Positions 35,869 to 44,624 of a stretch of DNA of 64,000 nucleotides are shown here, piece by piece. Below the pieces are notes generated by a model. That model worked only from the letters and a program-made list of their open reading frames with translations, had not been told where the DNA came from and made no database searches. Within the stretch, counting starts at the first letter, position 1, and each line of letters starts with the position of its first letter. Location of the stretch: positions 1-64,000 of the forward strand of contig DXZA01000050.1 in NCBI GenBank assembly GCA_019415525.1, read 5' to 3'. The translations under genes were made by a program, and so were the position numbers. The DNA is from Tyzzerella sp. (GTDB lineage: Bacteria; Bacillota; Clostridia; Lachnospirales; Anaerotignaceae).

Positions 35869-36087
35869 TCAATCTATTCTTTCAACAGTTATTGCTGCTT
35901 CCGGACACATTCTGGCACAGCTTGCACAAGCTATACAGCTGTCTTCATCAATAATCATTGCCGGATTATATCCATTAGCATTTATTTTGGACTCATCAAG
36001 TTTTAAAATTTTCTTTGGACATACAGATACACAAAGTTCGCAGCCCTTACAGTAATATTCGCTTATGGTTATTTTTCCTTTAGCCAT
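35869..36087 (-). CDS. korD: 2-oxoacid:ferredoxin oxidoreductase, delta (2x[4Fe-4S]) subunit
   Basis: 72 residues with two bacterial-ferredoxin motifs, CKGCELCVSVCPKKIL and CIACASCARMCPEAAI, each CxxCxxCxxxCP. It passes electrons from the active site to soluble ferredoxin. GGAGGTG precedes ATG. It opens the structural part of the operon after the P-loop protein. Confidence 0.94.
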   Translation of the reverse strand: MAKGKITISEYYCKGCELCVSVCPKKILKLDESKINANGYNPAMIIDEDSCIACASCARMCPEAAITVERID

Positions 36088-36109
36088 TTGAAGACACCTC
36101 CATCAAAAT

Positions 36110-36784
36110 TTACATCCATTCTTCCCTCATAAAGAATTTCATCGGAAAAAGTTCAGTTTCAATATTTTGGGGTTTAATTATATCTTCTATATATGAAGTA
36201 TATTTTATAGGTATACCCGTTTCTTTTGAAACCTCACAAAGGAGATTTTCACCTTCTTTCAAAGTATCCTCTGTTGTTTCTCTAACAAGGTTTGTATTAT
36301 TAACAAAACCTGTTATATTAAGACCTGTTGCTTTTTCAAGGCTTTCTTTATGATAAATTATACCTTCTTTTGTTGATGTTTCAGGTCTTTTTGTATTTAC
36401 CACCATAATAAAATCAACTTCGGATTTATTAATAATAGGAAGAAGTCTTGCAAGTGTAATAGCACCTACATCATCACCTCCCAAATCAATTACATAATTA
36501 TAACTTTTGTCCTTTACAGGTGTTGCTATTTCCGGAGATATTGCAGGAATATCATAATTACCGTTTTTTATAGATGAGGAAATAACTTTTATACCCATAT
36601 TTTCAAGTTCAAAAGTTTTTTCTCGTGAACGAAAATATGTATTTACAATATCCAAGTCAGAAATGGCCGTTTTCATTCCCATTTTATACAGTTTAACAGC
36701 ATAATTAATCGCAAATTCTGTTTTTCCACTTCCATAATGACCTGTAATAATTCGTATTCTTTTATCGTCAATAACCAAGAGCAT
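36110..36784 (-). CDS. P-loop ATPase encoded with the oxoacid oxidoreductase
   Basis: 224 residues. MinD/ParA-like NTPase: P-loop GHYGSGKTE at 15-23, SDLDIVNTYFRS and the Walker-B-like YVIDLGGDDVGA. It is the first gene of the operon, 22 bases before korD, so it may act in assembly or activation of the Fe-S/TPP complex, by analogy to nucleotide-dependent Fe-S maturation factors. That role is inference only. The ribosome site AAGGGG is only 3 bases from ATG; the TTG two codons later would be better spaced. Confidence 0.8.
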   Translation of the reverse strand: MLLVIDDKRIRIITGHYGSGKTEFAINYAVKLYKMGMKTAISDLDIVNTYFRSREKTFELENMGIKVISSSIKNGNYDIPAISPEIATPVKDKSYNYVIDLGGDDVGAITLARLLPIINKSEVDFIMVVNTKRPETSTKEGIIYHKESLEKATGLNITGFVNNTNLVRETTEDTLKEGENLLCEVSKETGIPIKYTSYIEDIIKPQNIETELFPMKFFMREEWM

Positions 36785-37091
36785 TCACCCCTTTTATTAT
36801 GTTTAATTTGCACAATAAAATATATTTTAAATAATTATAAATATAATTTATAGCTTATAGATAAAAGGTTTTACTTATATTATATATGTAAATTATAAAC
36901 ATATTTTTAGTATTTTTCAATAATTTTTTCAATTTTTTCTATACTTTTTTATAAATATTATTATATAAAAATTGTATATATTATGAATTACTTTATACCA
37001 AAGGTTTTTACAATATTTGCTAAAACAATGTATAATTGCACAATGTCCGACAACATATTTTGTAAATATTTAAGTTAATCTTATGAAACTC
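36785..37091. other. Intergenic region without recognisable gene
   Basis: Very AT-rich spacer between the divergent oxoacid operon and the deacetylase gene. It should hold the promoter of the former; no open frame with a ribosome site or stable hairpin stands out. Confidence 0.5.
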
Positions 37092-37120
37092 TTAAAGACT
37101 TAAAAGCGTATATATAATAT
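37092..37120 (+). promoter_or_regulatory. Candidate promoter of the deacetylase gene
   Basis: TTAAAG (37092-37097), 17-base spacer, TAATAT (37115-37120); two overlapping TATAAT hexamers lie at 37113 and 37118. The AAGGAGG ribosome site follows at 37133-37139. Confidence 0.35.
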
Positions 37121-37148
37121 AATGAAATGTATAAGGAGGCGAATAATT

Positions 37149-38330
37149 ATGAAAAAAATAATATATATGTTTATACTTGCTATTTCTATAAACTCATTAA
37201 CAATAACAGCCTTTGGACAAGAAAAAGTATTTGATACAAACTCTATATCTACATATTCAGAAAGACAATACTATTATATTGATAGAGGAGAGTTTTCTTC
37301 ATATGTAGCAGAATTATATAAATTAATGTCACAAAAAGACCTTCCAAATAGTCAAAATAATTTTACTGATATAGATACTAATATATATCCTCAAATACCA
37401 AAACTTGCTTCTTTGGGAATTATGGTAGGAACAGGGGAAAATCAATTTTCTCCTGCTTCAACACTTACAACTAATAATTTATGTCAAGTTATAGTCAATA
37501 CAATAAAAGCTGTATATCCTGAAATGCAAATTACAGAAACTCCTTTTGAATTTGCAGTTACACGAGGAATTATAAGCCAAAAAACAGATTTAAACAGCAA
37601 AGTAACTCTTGGCGAAACAATAGATGCTTTCAATAAAACACTAAATGCAGCACCTAATTTTCAAGCTACTGTTGTTTTTGAAAAAGAAACTCCTATAACA
37701 TATGATAAAATAGCATATCTTACATTTGACGACGGTGTTTCTGCAAATACAATAAAAATACTTGATACATTAAAAGAATATAATATAAAAGCAACCTTTT
37801 ATCTTACAGGAGAAACAGACCCAGCTATATTAAAAAGAATGGTTGATGAAGGTCATGCAATAGGTAATCATACATACAGCCACGATTATAAATATATATA
37901 TTCAAGTGTAGAAAACTTCTTTAATGATTTTTATAAAGAAGAAGCATATCTTGAGTCTATAATAGGATATAAACCAACACTTGTACGACTCCCTGGAGGT
38001 TCAAACAATACAGTAAGCCATCAGTATGGCGGAAGTAATATTATGAAAGAAATAACAGCAGAACTTACAAAACGAGGATATATATATACTGACTGGAATT
38101 CTGAAGCAAAAGATGCAACTACAAAAAATATTACACCACAACAAGTTAAAGATAATATATTCTCAACAGTATCAAAAAATAAAAATGCAGTTGTACTTAT
38201 GCATCAAACAGTTGGAAAAGAAGCCACAGCCGAGGCTTTACCTTCTGTAATAGAAGAGTTTAAAAAACTTGGTTTTGGTTTTGATAAAATTTCAGAAACT
38301 TCATATAATACACAATTTACATTAAAATAA
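37149..38330 (+). CDS. Secreted SLH-domain polysaccharide deacetylase
   Basis: 393 residues starting at 37149, 9 bases after AAGGAGG. A signal peptide (1-23) is followed by S-layer-homology-like repeats (about 45-150, FTDI...IPKLASLGIMVGTGENQFSP) and a NodB deacetylase domain (about 185-375). TFDDG near 191 and HTYSHDY hold the metal Asp and His residues, and RLPGGSNN is motif 3. It probably removes acetyl groups from peptidoglycan or a surface glycan, with the SLH part binding wall polymer. The neighbour across the terminator also carries SLH repeats. Confidence 0.88.
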   Translation: MKKIIYMFILAISINSLTITAFGQEKVFDTNSISTYSERQYYYIDRGEFSSYVAELYKLMSQKDLPNSQNNFTDIDTNIYPQIPKLASLGIMVGTGENQFSPASTLTTNNLCQVIVNTIKAVYPEMQITETPFEFAVTRGIISQKTDLNSKVTLGETIDAFNKTLNAAPNFQATVVFEKETPITYDKIAYLTFDDGVSANTIKILDTLKEYNIKATFYLTGETDPAILKRMVDEGHAIGNHTYSHDYKYIYSSVENFFNDFYKEEAYLESIIGYKPTLVRLPGGSNNTVSHQYGGSNIMKEITAELTKRGYIYTDWNSEAKDATTKNITPQQVKDNIFSTVSKNKNAVVLMHQTVGKEATAEALPSVIEEFKKLGFGFDKISETSYNTQFTLK

Positions 38331-38372
38331 AAAGAAAATCCGATAACTTTCGTTATCGGATTTCTTTTTTTA
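38331..38372. terminator. Bidirectional terminator
   Basis: Stem AAATCCGATAAC/GTTATCGGATTT with a 4-base loop and A/T-rich flanks, between the convergent deacetylase and GH20 genes. Confidence 0.9.
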
Positions 38373-38409
38373 TAAATCATTTTGGGAAAAAAATTTATAA
38401 ACTTATATA

Positions 38410-41400
38410 TTATTTTTCTATCATACGCATAAGTATTGAAGCAACTTCGGCACGTGTAGCATTACCCTGTGGGTCAAGTGTATTATCATTGCGTCCTGAT
38501 AATATACCATTTTCAACAGCCCATACAATAGCATTTTCTGACCATTCAGAGATACTACCACTATCAGCAAAATCAACTGTTCCTGTTACTTCCGGAGAAC
38601 CTGCATAACGATAAAGTATTGTTGCAAGCTGTTCACGTGTTATTGAATTTTCAGGTGCAAAGATATTTTCTGTTACTCCTGAAACAAATCCATTTTCTTG
38701 TGCCCAAGCAATTGCTTTTGCATAATACTTATCACTTGTAACATCATCAAATTTTGCTGTTACATCTGTTTCTGGTGAACCTGCAAGACGATAAAGAACT
38801 GTTGCAAGCATTCCTCTTGTCATATTATAATCTGGACCAAATTCTTTTTCTGTTACTCCTGAGAAAAGACCTTTTTCTGTTACAAACTCAACAGCTTTTG
38901 CAAACCATTTATCTGTTGTTACATCAGCAAATGCTTTTACTGTTTCTTCTGGCATTTCTACCTTTGGAGTATCTTCTTCTTTAATTTCTGTAGTTTCATC
39001 TTCTTTATTTTCATTTGGTCTTGTTGGTTTTACAGTATATGAATTATCTGAAGATGAGCTATCTTCTGTTACAGTAACTTTTTCAAGTTTTTCAAATCCT
39101 TGAACCATTTCATTATAAACAGCTTCAAGTTTTGACTGTTCAGCACCTTCTCCTACTAAAGCTTCTGCACGTTTAACAATTTCTTTTAATGCATTATAAC
39201 TAGCTTCTGTATATTTATCTTTGTTAAGACCTTTAAATTCTTCTATTTTTGCTTTTACTCTATCTAATAAAGTTGCATCGCCTGTAATTTTAAATGTTTT
39301 TTCAACTACACCTGAATATAATCCTTTACCTGTAATAACAACTTTAGCTTCACCAGGTTCAACATTATTTTCATATGAAAGTGTATAATCTGTATCTTTT
39401 ACAAGAGTGAAACCATCTATTTTAACTTTTGGTTCTGGTATTATAGGTTTTCCTGTAAATTCGAAGCTATCTTCCATTACAACTTCTGCTGATGATATAT
39501 CAGGTGCTGCACAAATACGTATTTCAGCAGCTGACATAAATCTCTTACCAGAATCAGTTCCTGTTTCAAGACCTTTAAGACGAACATATTTAGCCTCAAC
39601 AGCATCAAAAGTTGCTGTTTTCCATTCAGCTTTTCTGCTCCATGTTCCAGTAGCTACATCTGTCCATTTTTCTCCGTCTGTACTTACCTGTACCAAATAT
39701 TTATCAACAACACCATTAATACCAGATGGACGTGGAAGATATTTAAGTCCACTTATAGTAGTTGCTTCTTCAAGCTCAATCTGTATCCAAGCTTCATCAG
39801 CTGTACAACCACTCCAACTACTATGCCATATTGATGTTTCATCTTTATCAATAGCTTTCTGTGGTCCTTCGCCGTTCTGTGCACTTCCTGCTGTAATATC
39901 TGCATATTTTTCAACTGGAATATCATATTTTCCATCTGTGAGAGCATTATCTACTTCAGAAGGTGACATAACAACATTATCAATATATCCAACAAATGCA
40001 TTTGTTGTACTACCTATACGAGATACAGGAATACTAAATGATGAATTTCTAATACCTGTTTTTCCTTTAAACTGGCTATTTGAGTTTTCATCTGGAAGGA
40101 ATGAGCCAACTGCACTTACTGTCTGTCCATTAACAACAAGTTTTGTTGATAATTCTTCACTTATGATTTCTACATTAACCCATTCATCTTCTGGAAGTTC
40201 ATAATCAAATACATAATCATAAAGTTCACGAGAGAAACCAAGTTTCCAAGTTGTAGCATCTTCGCTTTCACGTATAGCTTTTATATCATACTCACCATAT
40301 GCATGGTCACTTTCAAATATTACCTGTTTTAAAGCTCCACCGGCTGTCTTTTTAACACTAAATGAGAGTTTATCTCCCCAAGCCATTTTGTTAAGACCTG
40401 TTTCGGCATAGCTTGCACCACCATTAAGGCTTAAAGCACCATTTTCAAGGTGTGCACCATTAAGTGTAATATTATTATTGTTTCCTGATTTATCATTTAA
40501 TGTTTCAAAATCATATGAAGCATATGTATTTGTACCTTCTTGTTTATTAACAGTATTAAGAGGGTTTGTATTTGGAGCAAGACCTATTGCTTTTCCATCT
40601 TTCTGTACTTCTGTAACTGTACGGTCAAGACCATCTCCACCTTCACCCCACATTTTAACACTTGCAGGAATAATAGCATCATACATACGAACAAAAGTAT
40701 CCTGTTCATTTATACCAGCAGCACGTGTGTCTATATTATCCTGCCATATAGCAAATGAACCACCAAGCATTTGACTTGAACTTGCAGGAAGTTTTGTTCC
40801 TCCAACTACATTAGGTGTCCAACCATAAACAGCATTAAGGTCAAGATAATCTCCATAAGCACCTCTGTTTCCATTTCCATTAGGAACTATATACATAGGT
40901 CCATCTGTTATATTTATAAGGTCAAAACCAAGGTCATACATAGCCTTTGGATTTGCCCAACCTGTATTCCAAATATCAAGCTGTGCACCTTTAACATCTT
41001 CTGATGTAAAAGGACTTTCAGAAGGATTTCCACTCATACTTGTAAGACTTCCCCATACACGAACTTGACGTCCCATATCTTCTTCTATAAATTTAATCAT
41101 TTCTTTAAGGAAGTTACGATATGCAGGGTGACTGTCATAAAATTCGTCAGCACCAATGTGTATAACTGTATCTTCATCGCCAAATGTTCCATTTTCAATA
41201 TATTCTCTAAATATATCTTTTACAACAGCAATAGCTTCCGGATTTGAAATATCCATATGGTCAATCCAAGGACGTCCATTGCTTCCAGCTTTATGAAGTG
41301 CTAATTCTTTATATACTTTAGCTATTGAAAGAGCATGTGCTGGAACATCGATTTCTGGAACAACATTTACACCCATAGCTTTACAGCTTTCTATAAATCC

Positions 41401-44265
41401 TTTAAATTCTTCATTTGTATAATAATAATCTTTTGACTGAAGCTGATGTCCATTTCCTTTTCTGTCTGACTCAAGGCGGAAACCATCATAAGAATTCCAA
41501 GCAGCATCAATACTACCATAGTCTTCCATAAATATAAGGTTATCACTTAAATGAACATGAAGGTCATTAAGCTTGAACCACTCCATTGTTTTTGCAACTT
41601 GTTTAAGCATATCCATTGAGAAAGGTTTTCTTCCAACATCAAGCATAAAACCACGAAGACGGAATTCTGGATAGTCTTTTGCTGTACCTTTATCTATTGT
41701 ATGAGCATCTCCACTTAATACAAGTGCTTGTAAAGCTGAACGAGTACCCCAGTTTATACCTGTTGGGTGAATAGATGTTATTGTTACATAATCTTTAACT
41801 TGCATTTCATATGTTTCTTCATCATATCCTGGAAGTGCTAAAGTATCTTTTATTGTAATATAAATATCACCTTTTTTAGGCTGTCCTGTAACAATAGGAA
41901 GGTCAAAGCCGAATAAATCACGTATATCAGCCTTAAGATTTTCACTTACTTCTCCAAGGTCACCACTACCTAAAACAATACGGCTTCCTGATGTAAGTTC
42001 AAATACTTCTCCTTTTTCATCAGCTGAACTATACCATTCTGTAATTTCAGGAACAACTTTAGGTTTTGCATTTCCTTCATTTTCAGAATATTTTCCAGGT
42101 ATTACAACAACACGTCCCATATCTGTCGCTTTATCTTCAGGGTCACTCTGATTTACAGCTGTAATATCAAATTCAATATTCATATCAACAAGAGGTGTAT
42201 ATATTGTGCCGTCAGCACCTACAACCTGTTCATAATTAGCTGCAAATGTAATATCAAAGCCTTCTGTAAGATTTTTAGCAACAACTTTGCCATCTTCTAT
42301 TTCAAGAGTAACTTTTTTAACAACATTTGCTGCTGTATCTTTAGGTACTTTTGTTTCTTGATATGCTTCAAGTTCATACATTGAAACATTATTCCAGCCT
42401 GAGTTTGAATATTCTGCAATTCTTACTCTTACATACTGTGCATCAACTGCTTTATCGAAATTAATTATTTCTGGTGTTGAAGCGTCTGCTTTTTGTGTAC
42501 GTGTTGACTGTATTTTCCAATCATCACCATCAACTGATGTTTCTATATAATATTTGCTTGCATTTGATGTTGATGAATTAAGTCCTGCTTCCCAATATAT
42601 AACAACACTATTTACAGAACGTACTTTTTTGAAATCAAGTGTTATTGTTGGTTCTTTAACACCTTGTTTTGTAGCCCAACGTGATGATTTATCTTTTTTA
42701 TTTCCATCAATAGCTTTATCTGCTGTTAATGTATCTGTTTCTGAATTTGTTGCACTTGCTGTTGTTCCTTCATAACGAGCAAGATTTGTTCCTTCAGGTG
42801 CTTTTATAGCTTGGCTTGGAGTTTCCTCTTCAACAGTTTGTTTTTCCTGATATACTTCAAATTCATACATTGAAACATTATTCCAGCTTGTGTTTGAATA
42901 TTCTTCTATTCTAACTCTTATATACTGTGCTTCAACTGCTTCTTCAAAGTTTATTACATCTTTTATAGGAACACCAGCAGCACCTTTTGTTTCTTTTGAA
43001 ATTTCTTCAGCAATCTGAGGTTTTTCTGTTTTAGTTGCCTGTGTTGTCCATTTTTTACCATCAACTGATGTTTCTATATGATATTTACTTGCATTTGCAG
43101 TATCAGCACTTAAACCAGCTTCCCAATAAATTACTGCACTTTCTATTGAACGAAGAGCTCCAAGGTTAAGTGTTATTGTAGGCTCAGCTGCATCTTTATT
43201 TGTAGCCCAACGTGATGCAGAATCTGTATGATTTCCATCAATAACTTTGTCTGCTGTAAAATCTGTATCATTTTCGTGGTCTGTAGCAGAAGCTTCTACA
43301 CCTTCAACAGTTGCAAGATTTGTTCCCTGTGGAAGTTTTTCTGCTCCACTTTCTTCTTCAATAACTTGTTTTTCCTGATACACTTCAAATTCATACATTG
43401 AAACATTATTCCAGCCTGAGTTTGAATATTCTTCTACTCTAACTCTTATATACTGTGCTTCAACTGCTCCTTCAAAGTTTATTACATCTTTTATAGGAAC
43501 GCCTTCGTTACCTTTTGTTTCTTTTGTAGCTTCTTCAACAACTTGAGGTTTTTCTGTTTTAGTTACCTGTGTTGTCCATTTTTCACCATCAACTGATGTT
43601 TCTATATGATATTTACTTGCATTTGCAGTATTAGCACTAAAACCAGCTTCCCAATAAATTACTGCACTTTCTATTGAACGGAGAGCTCCAAGATTAAGTG
43701 TTACTGTAGGTTCATTAACATTTACATCAGTAGCCCAACGTGATGGACCTTTTTCTTTAACTCCATCAATAACTTTATCTGCTGTAAACTCTGTCTTATT
43801 TTCGTAGTTTGTTACACTTGCTTCTACACCTTCAAGTGTAGCAAGGTTTGTTCCTTTATCAACAATAACAGGACCAGTAGCAATATCTTCTACTTCTGTA
43901 ATAGGCTTTGCCTCTTCAAGTTTTATTGCAGGTATTTCTGTTTTTTCTTCTGTTGTATCTTCATCTATTTTACCACTCTCTGTTACATCTTCTGTTGGTT
44001 TATTATCTACAACATCATCTTTTTCATTAACTGTAACATTCTCTGTTTGATTATCCTCTGTTGTATCTTCTGTAACAGTTTCTGTTGGTTGACTTTCTAT
44101 TTTTTCTGCATCATTAATTTCAGTTGCAGGTATTTCTGTTTTTTCAATTTTAATATTTTCAATACTTTCTCCTACTTCAGTAGCAATAGCAGAAACTCCC
44201 GTTCCTAAAGTCATACAAGAAGCAAGAATAAGAGATATACTCTTTTTATAGAAATTCTTTTTCAT
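38410..44265 (-). CDS. Giant SLH-anchored GH20 beta-N-acetylhexosaminidase with CBM32-type modules
   Basis: 1951-residue secreted enzyme. Order: signal peptide (1-30), Thr/Glu-rich linker (31-135), three F5/8C (CBM32-like) modules starting near 137, 313 and 491, a GH20 N-domain and catalytic barrel (about 730-1220), a LamG-like module (about 1270-1440), another F5/8C module (about 1450-1590), an Ig-like domain, a FIVAR-type helix pair (about 1665-1725), a linker, and three SLH repeats from about 1776. HIGADEF at 1036-1042 supplies the catalytic Asp-Glu pair. It should release GlcNAc/GalNAc or lacto-N-biose from mucin or milk-type glycans at the cell surface. GGGAGG lies 7 bases before ATG. 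Confidence 0.93.
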   Translation of the reverse strand: MKKNFYKKSISLILASCMTLGTGVSAIATEVGESIENIKIEKTEIPATEINDAEKIESQPTETVTEDTTEDNQTENVTVNEKDDVVDNKPTEDVTESGKIDEDTTEEKTEIPAIKLEEAKPITEVEDIATGPVIVDKGTNLATLEGVEASVTNYENKTEFTADKVIDGVKEKGPSRWATDVNVNEPTVTLNLGALRSIESAVIYWEAGFSANTANASKYHIETSVDGEKWTTQVTKTEKPQVVEEATKETKGNEGVPIKDVINFEGAVEAQYIRVRVEEYSNSGWNNVSMYEFEVYQEKQVIEEESGAEKLPQGTNLATVEGVEASATDHENDTDFTADKVIDGNHTDSASRWATNKDAAEPTITLNLGALRSIESAVIYWEAGLSADTANASKYHIETSVDGKKWTTQATKTEKPQIAEEISKETKGAAGVPIKDVINFEEAVEAQYIRVRIEEYSNTSWNNVSMYEFEVYQEKQTVEEETPSQAIKAPEGTNLARYEGTTASATNSETDTLTADKAIDGNKKDKSSRWATKQGVKEPTITLDFKKVRSVNSVVIYWEAGLNSSTSNASKYYIETSVDGDDWKIQSTRTQKADASTPEIINFDKAVDAQYVRVRIAEYSNSGWNNVSMYELEAYQETKVPKDTAANVVKKVTLEIEDGKVVAKNLTEGFDITFAANYEQVVGADGTIYTPLVDMNIEFDITAVNQSDPEDKATDMGRVVVIPGKYSENEGNAKPKVVPEITEWYSSADEKGEVFELTSGSRIVLGSGDLGEVSENLKADIRDLFGFDLPIVTGQPKKGDIYITIKDTLALPGYDEETYEMQVKDYVTITSIHPTGINWGTRSALQALVLSGDAHTIDKGTAKDYPEFRLRGFMLDVGRKPFSMDMLKQVAKTMEWFKLNDLHVHLSDNLIFMEDYGSIDAAWNSYDGFRLESDRKGNGHQLQSKDYYYTNEEFKGFIESCKAMGVNVVPEIDVPAHALSIAKVYKELALHKAGSNGRPWIDHMDISNPEAIAVVKDIFREYIENGTFGDEDTVIHIGADEFYDSHPAYRNFLKEMIKFIEEDMGRQVRVWGSLTSMSGNPSESPFTSEDVKGAQLDIWNTGWANPKAMYDLGFDLINITDGPMYIVPNGNGNRGAYGDYLDLNAVYGWTPNVVGGTKLPASSSQMLGGSFAIWQDNIDTRAAGINEQDTFVRMYDAIIPASVKMWGEGGDGLDRTVTEVQKDGKAIGLAPNTNPLNTVNKQEGTNTYASYDFETLNDKSGNNNNITLNGAHLENGALSLNGGASYAETGLNKMAWGDKLSFSVKKTAGGALKQVIFESDHAYGEYDIKAIRESEDATTWKLGFSRELYDYVFDYELPEDEWVNVEIISEELSTKLVVNGQTVSAVGSFLPDENSNSQFKGKTGIRNSSFSIPVSRIGSTTNAFVGYIDNVVMSPSEVDNALTDGKYDIPVEKYADITAGSAQNGEGPQKAIDKDETSIWHSSWSGCTADEAWIQIELEEATTISGLKYLPRPSGINGVVDKYLVQVSTDGEKWTDVATGTWSRKAEWKTATFDAVEAKYVRLKGLETGTDSGKRFMSAAEIRICAAPDISSAEVVMEDSFEFTGKPIIPEPKVKIDGFTLVKDTDYTLSYENNVEPGEAKVVITGKGLYSGVVEKTFKITGDATLLDRVKAKIEEFKGLNKDKYTEASYNALKEIVKRAEALVGEGAEQSKLEAVYNEMVQGFEKLEKVTVTEDSSSSDNSYTVKPTRPNENKEDETTEIKEEDTPKVEMPEETVKAFADVTTDKWFAKAVEFVTEKGLFSGVTEKEFGPDYNMTRGMLATVLYRLAGSPETDVTAKFDDVTSDKYYAKAIAWAQENGFVSGVTENIFAPENSITREQLATILYRYAGSPEVTGTVDFADSGSISEWSENAIVWAVENGILSGRNDNTLDPQGNATRAEVASILMRMIEK
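42350..43860 (-). repeat. Three tandem ~530-bp repeats coding CBM32-like modules
   Basis: Module starts (GTNLA) lie at about 43855, 43326 and 42790, giving a period of 529-536 bases. Long stretches are nearly identical in DNA as well as protein, for example the YIETSVDG, SVIYWEAG-type and NNVSMYEFEVYQE segments. The copies nearest the N-terminus are most alike. This points to recent duplication and possible copy-number change by recombination. Confidence 0.85.
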
Positions 44266-44329
44266 TTCATAACCTCCCTTTTTTATAAATACATAAAGTA
44301 TTCATATAAAAACCATTTTAAAAAAAGCG

Positions 44330-44406
44330 ATAAAAAAAACCCAACTCCAAAAATAATAAAATAAAACTATAAAAAATATAATTTTATTATATATTCTGAG
44401 TTCGGT
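44330..44406 (-). terminator. Long terminator-like hairpin in the GH20 gene leader
   Basis: On the minus strand ACCGAACTC (44398-44406) pairs with GAGTTGGGT (44339-44347) with one mismatch. A second, perfect 10-bp helix lies inside (44353-44362 with 44381-44390). Eight T follow directly. It ends about 65 bases before the GH20 start, so it would stop transcription of its own downstream gene unless relieved. Confidence 0.55.
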
Positions 44407-44470
44407 TTTGCCTGCACTATCAGTAACAATCCGATATACAATATATCACTTCGGTTATAGTTTATCATAT
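44407..44470 (-). promoter_or_regulatory. Candidate structured regulatory leader upstream of the GH20 gene
   Basis: GC-richer island in a very AT-rich gap. It contains a hairpin CCGA...TCGG (44434-44454), a possible CTGA/TCAG helix that would include part of the terminator's 5' arm, and the unpaired-looking motif GCAGGCAAAACC. The mutually exclusive pairing would suit a riboswitch or other attenuator. It does not match any riboswitch class I know. The rest of 44471-44583 is AT-rich without a gene. Confidence 0.4.
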
Positions 44471-44584
44471 AAATTTATTTTTTAAAATTGACATATTATA
44501 TATAAATAACCATATTTTTTTATCAATAATAAACAAAAAAATGATTTATAAATAAAAATGTTACATTAATTTATTGATTAATAA

Positions 44585-44622
44585 AAAAAACCTGTTTATA
44601 TAATTATATAAACAGGTTTTTT
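44585..44622 (-). terminator. Terminator of clpB
   Basis: Perfect palindrome with arms AAAAAACCTGTTTATATAA/TTATATAAACAGGTTTTTT, directly after the stop at 44625. Confidence 0.9.
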
Positions 44623-44624
44623 GT

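Noticed and set aside
39407..40204. 265-codon plus-strand frame opposite the GH20 gene
   Set aside because: Antisense to well-defined LamG/F5-8C modules; low-complexity Ser/Leu composition and no ribosome site.
44395..44470. c-di-GMP riboswitch before the GH20 gene
   Set aside because: GGCAAAACC is reminiscent, but the second conserved half of class I and the pseudoknot partner of class II are absent.
44484..44515. TTGACA box on the plus strand in the clpB/GH20 gap
   Set aside because: No matching -10 box, and no plus-strand gene follows.
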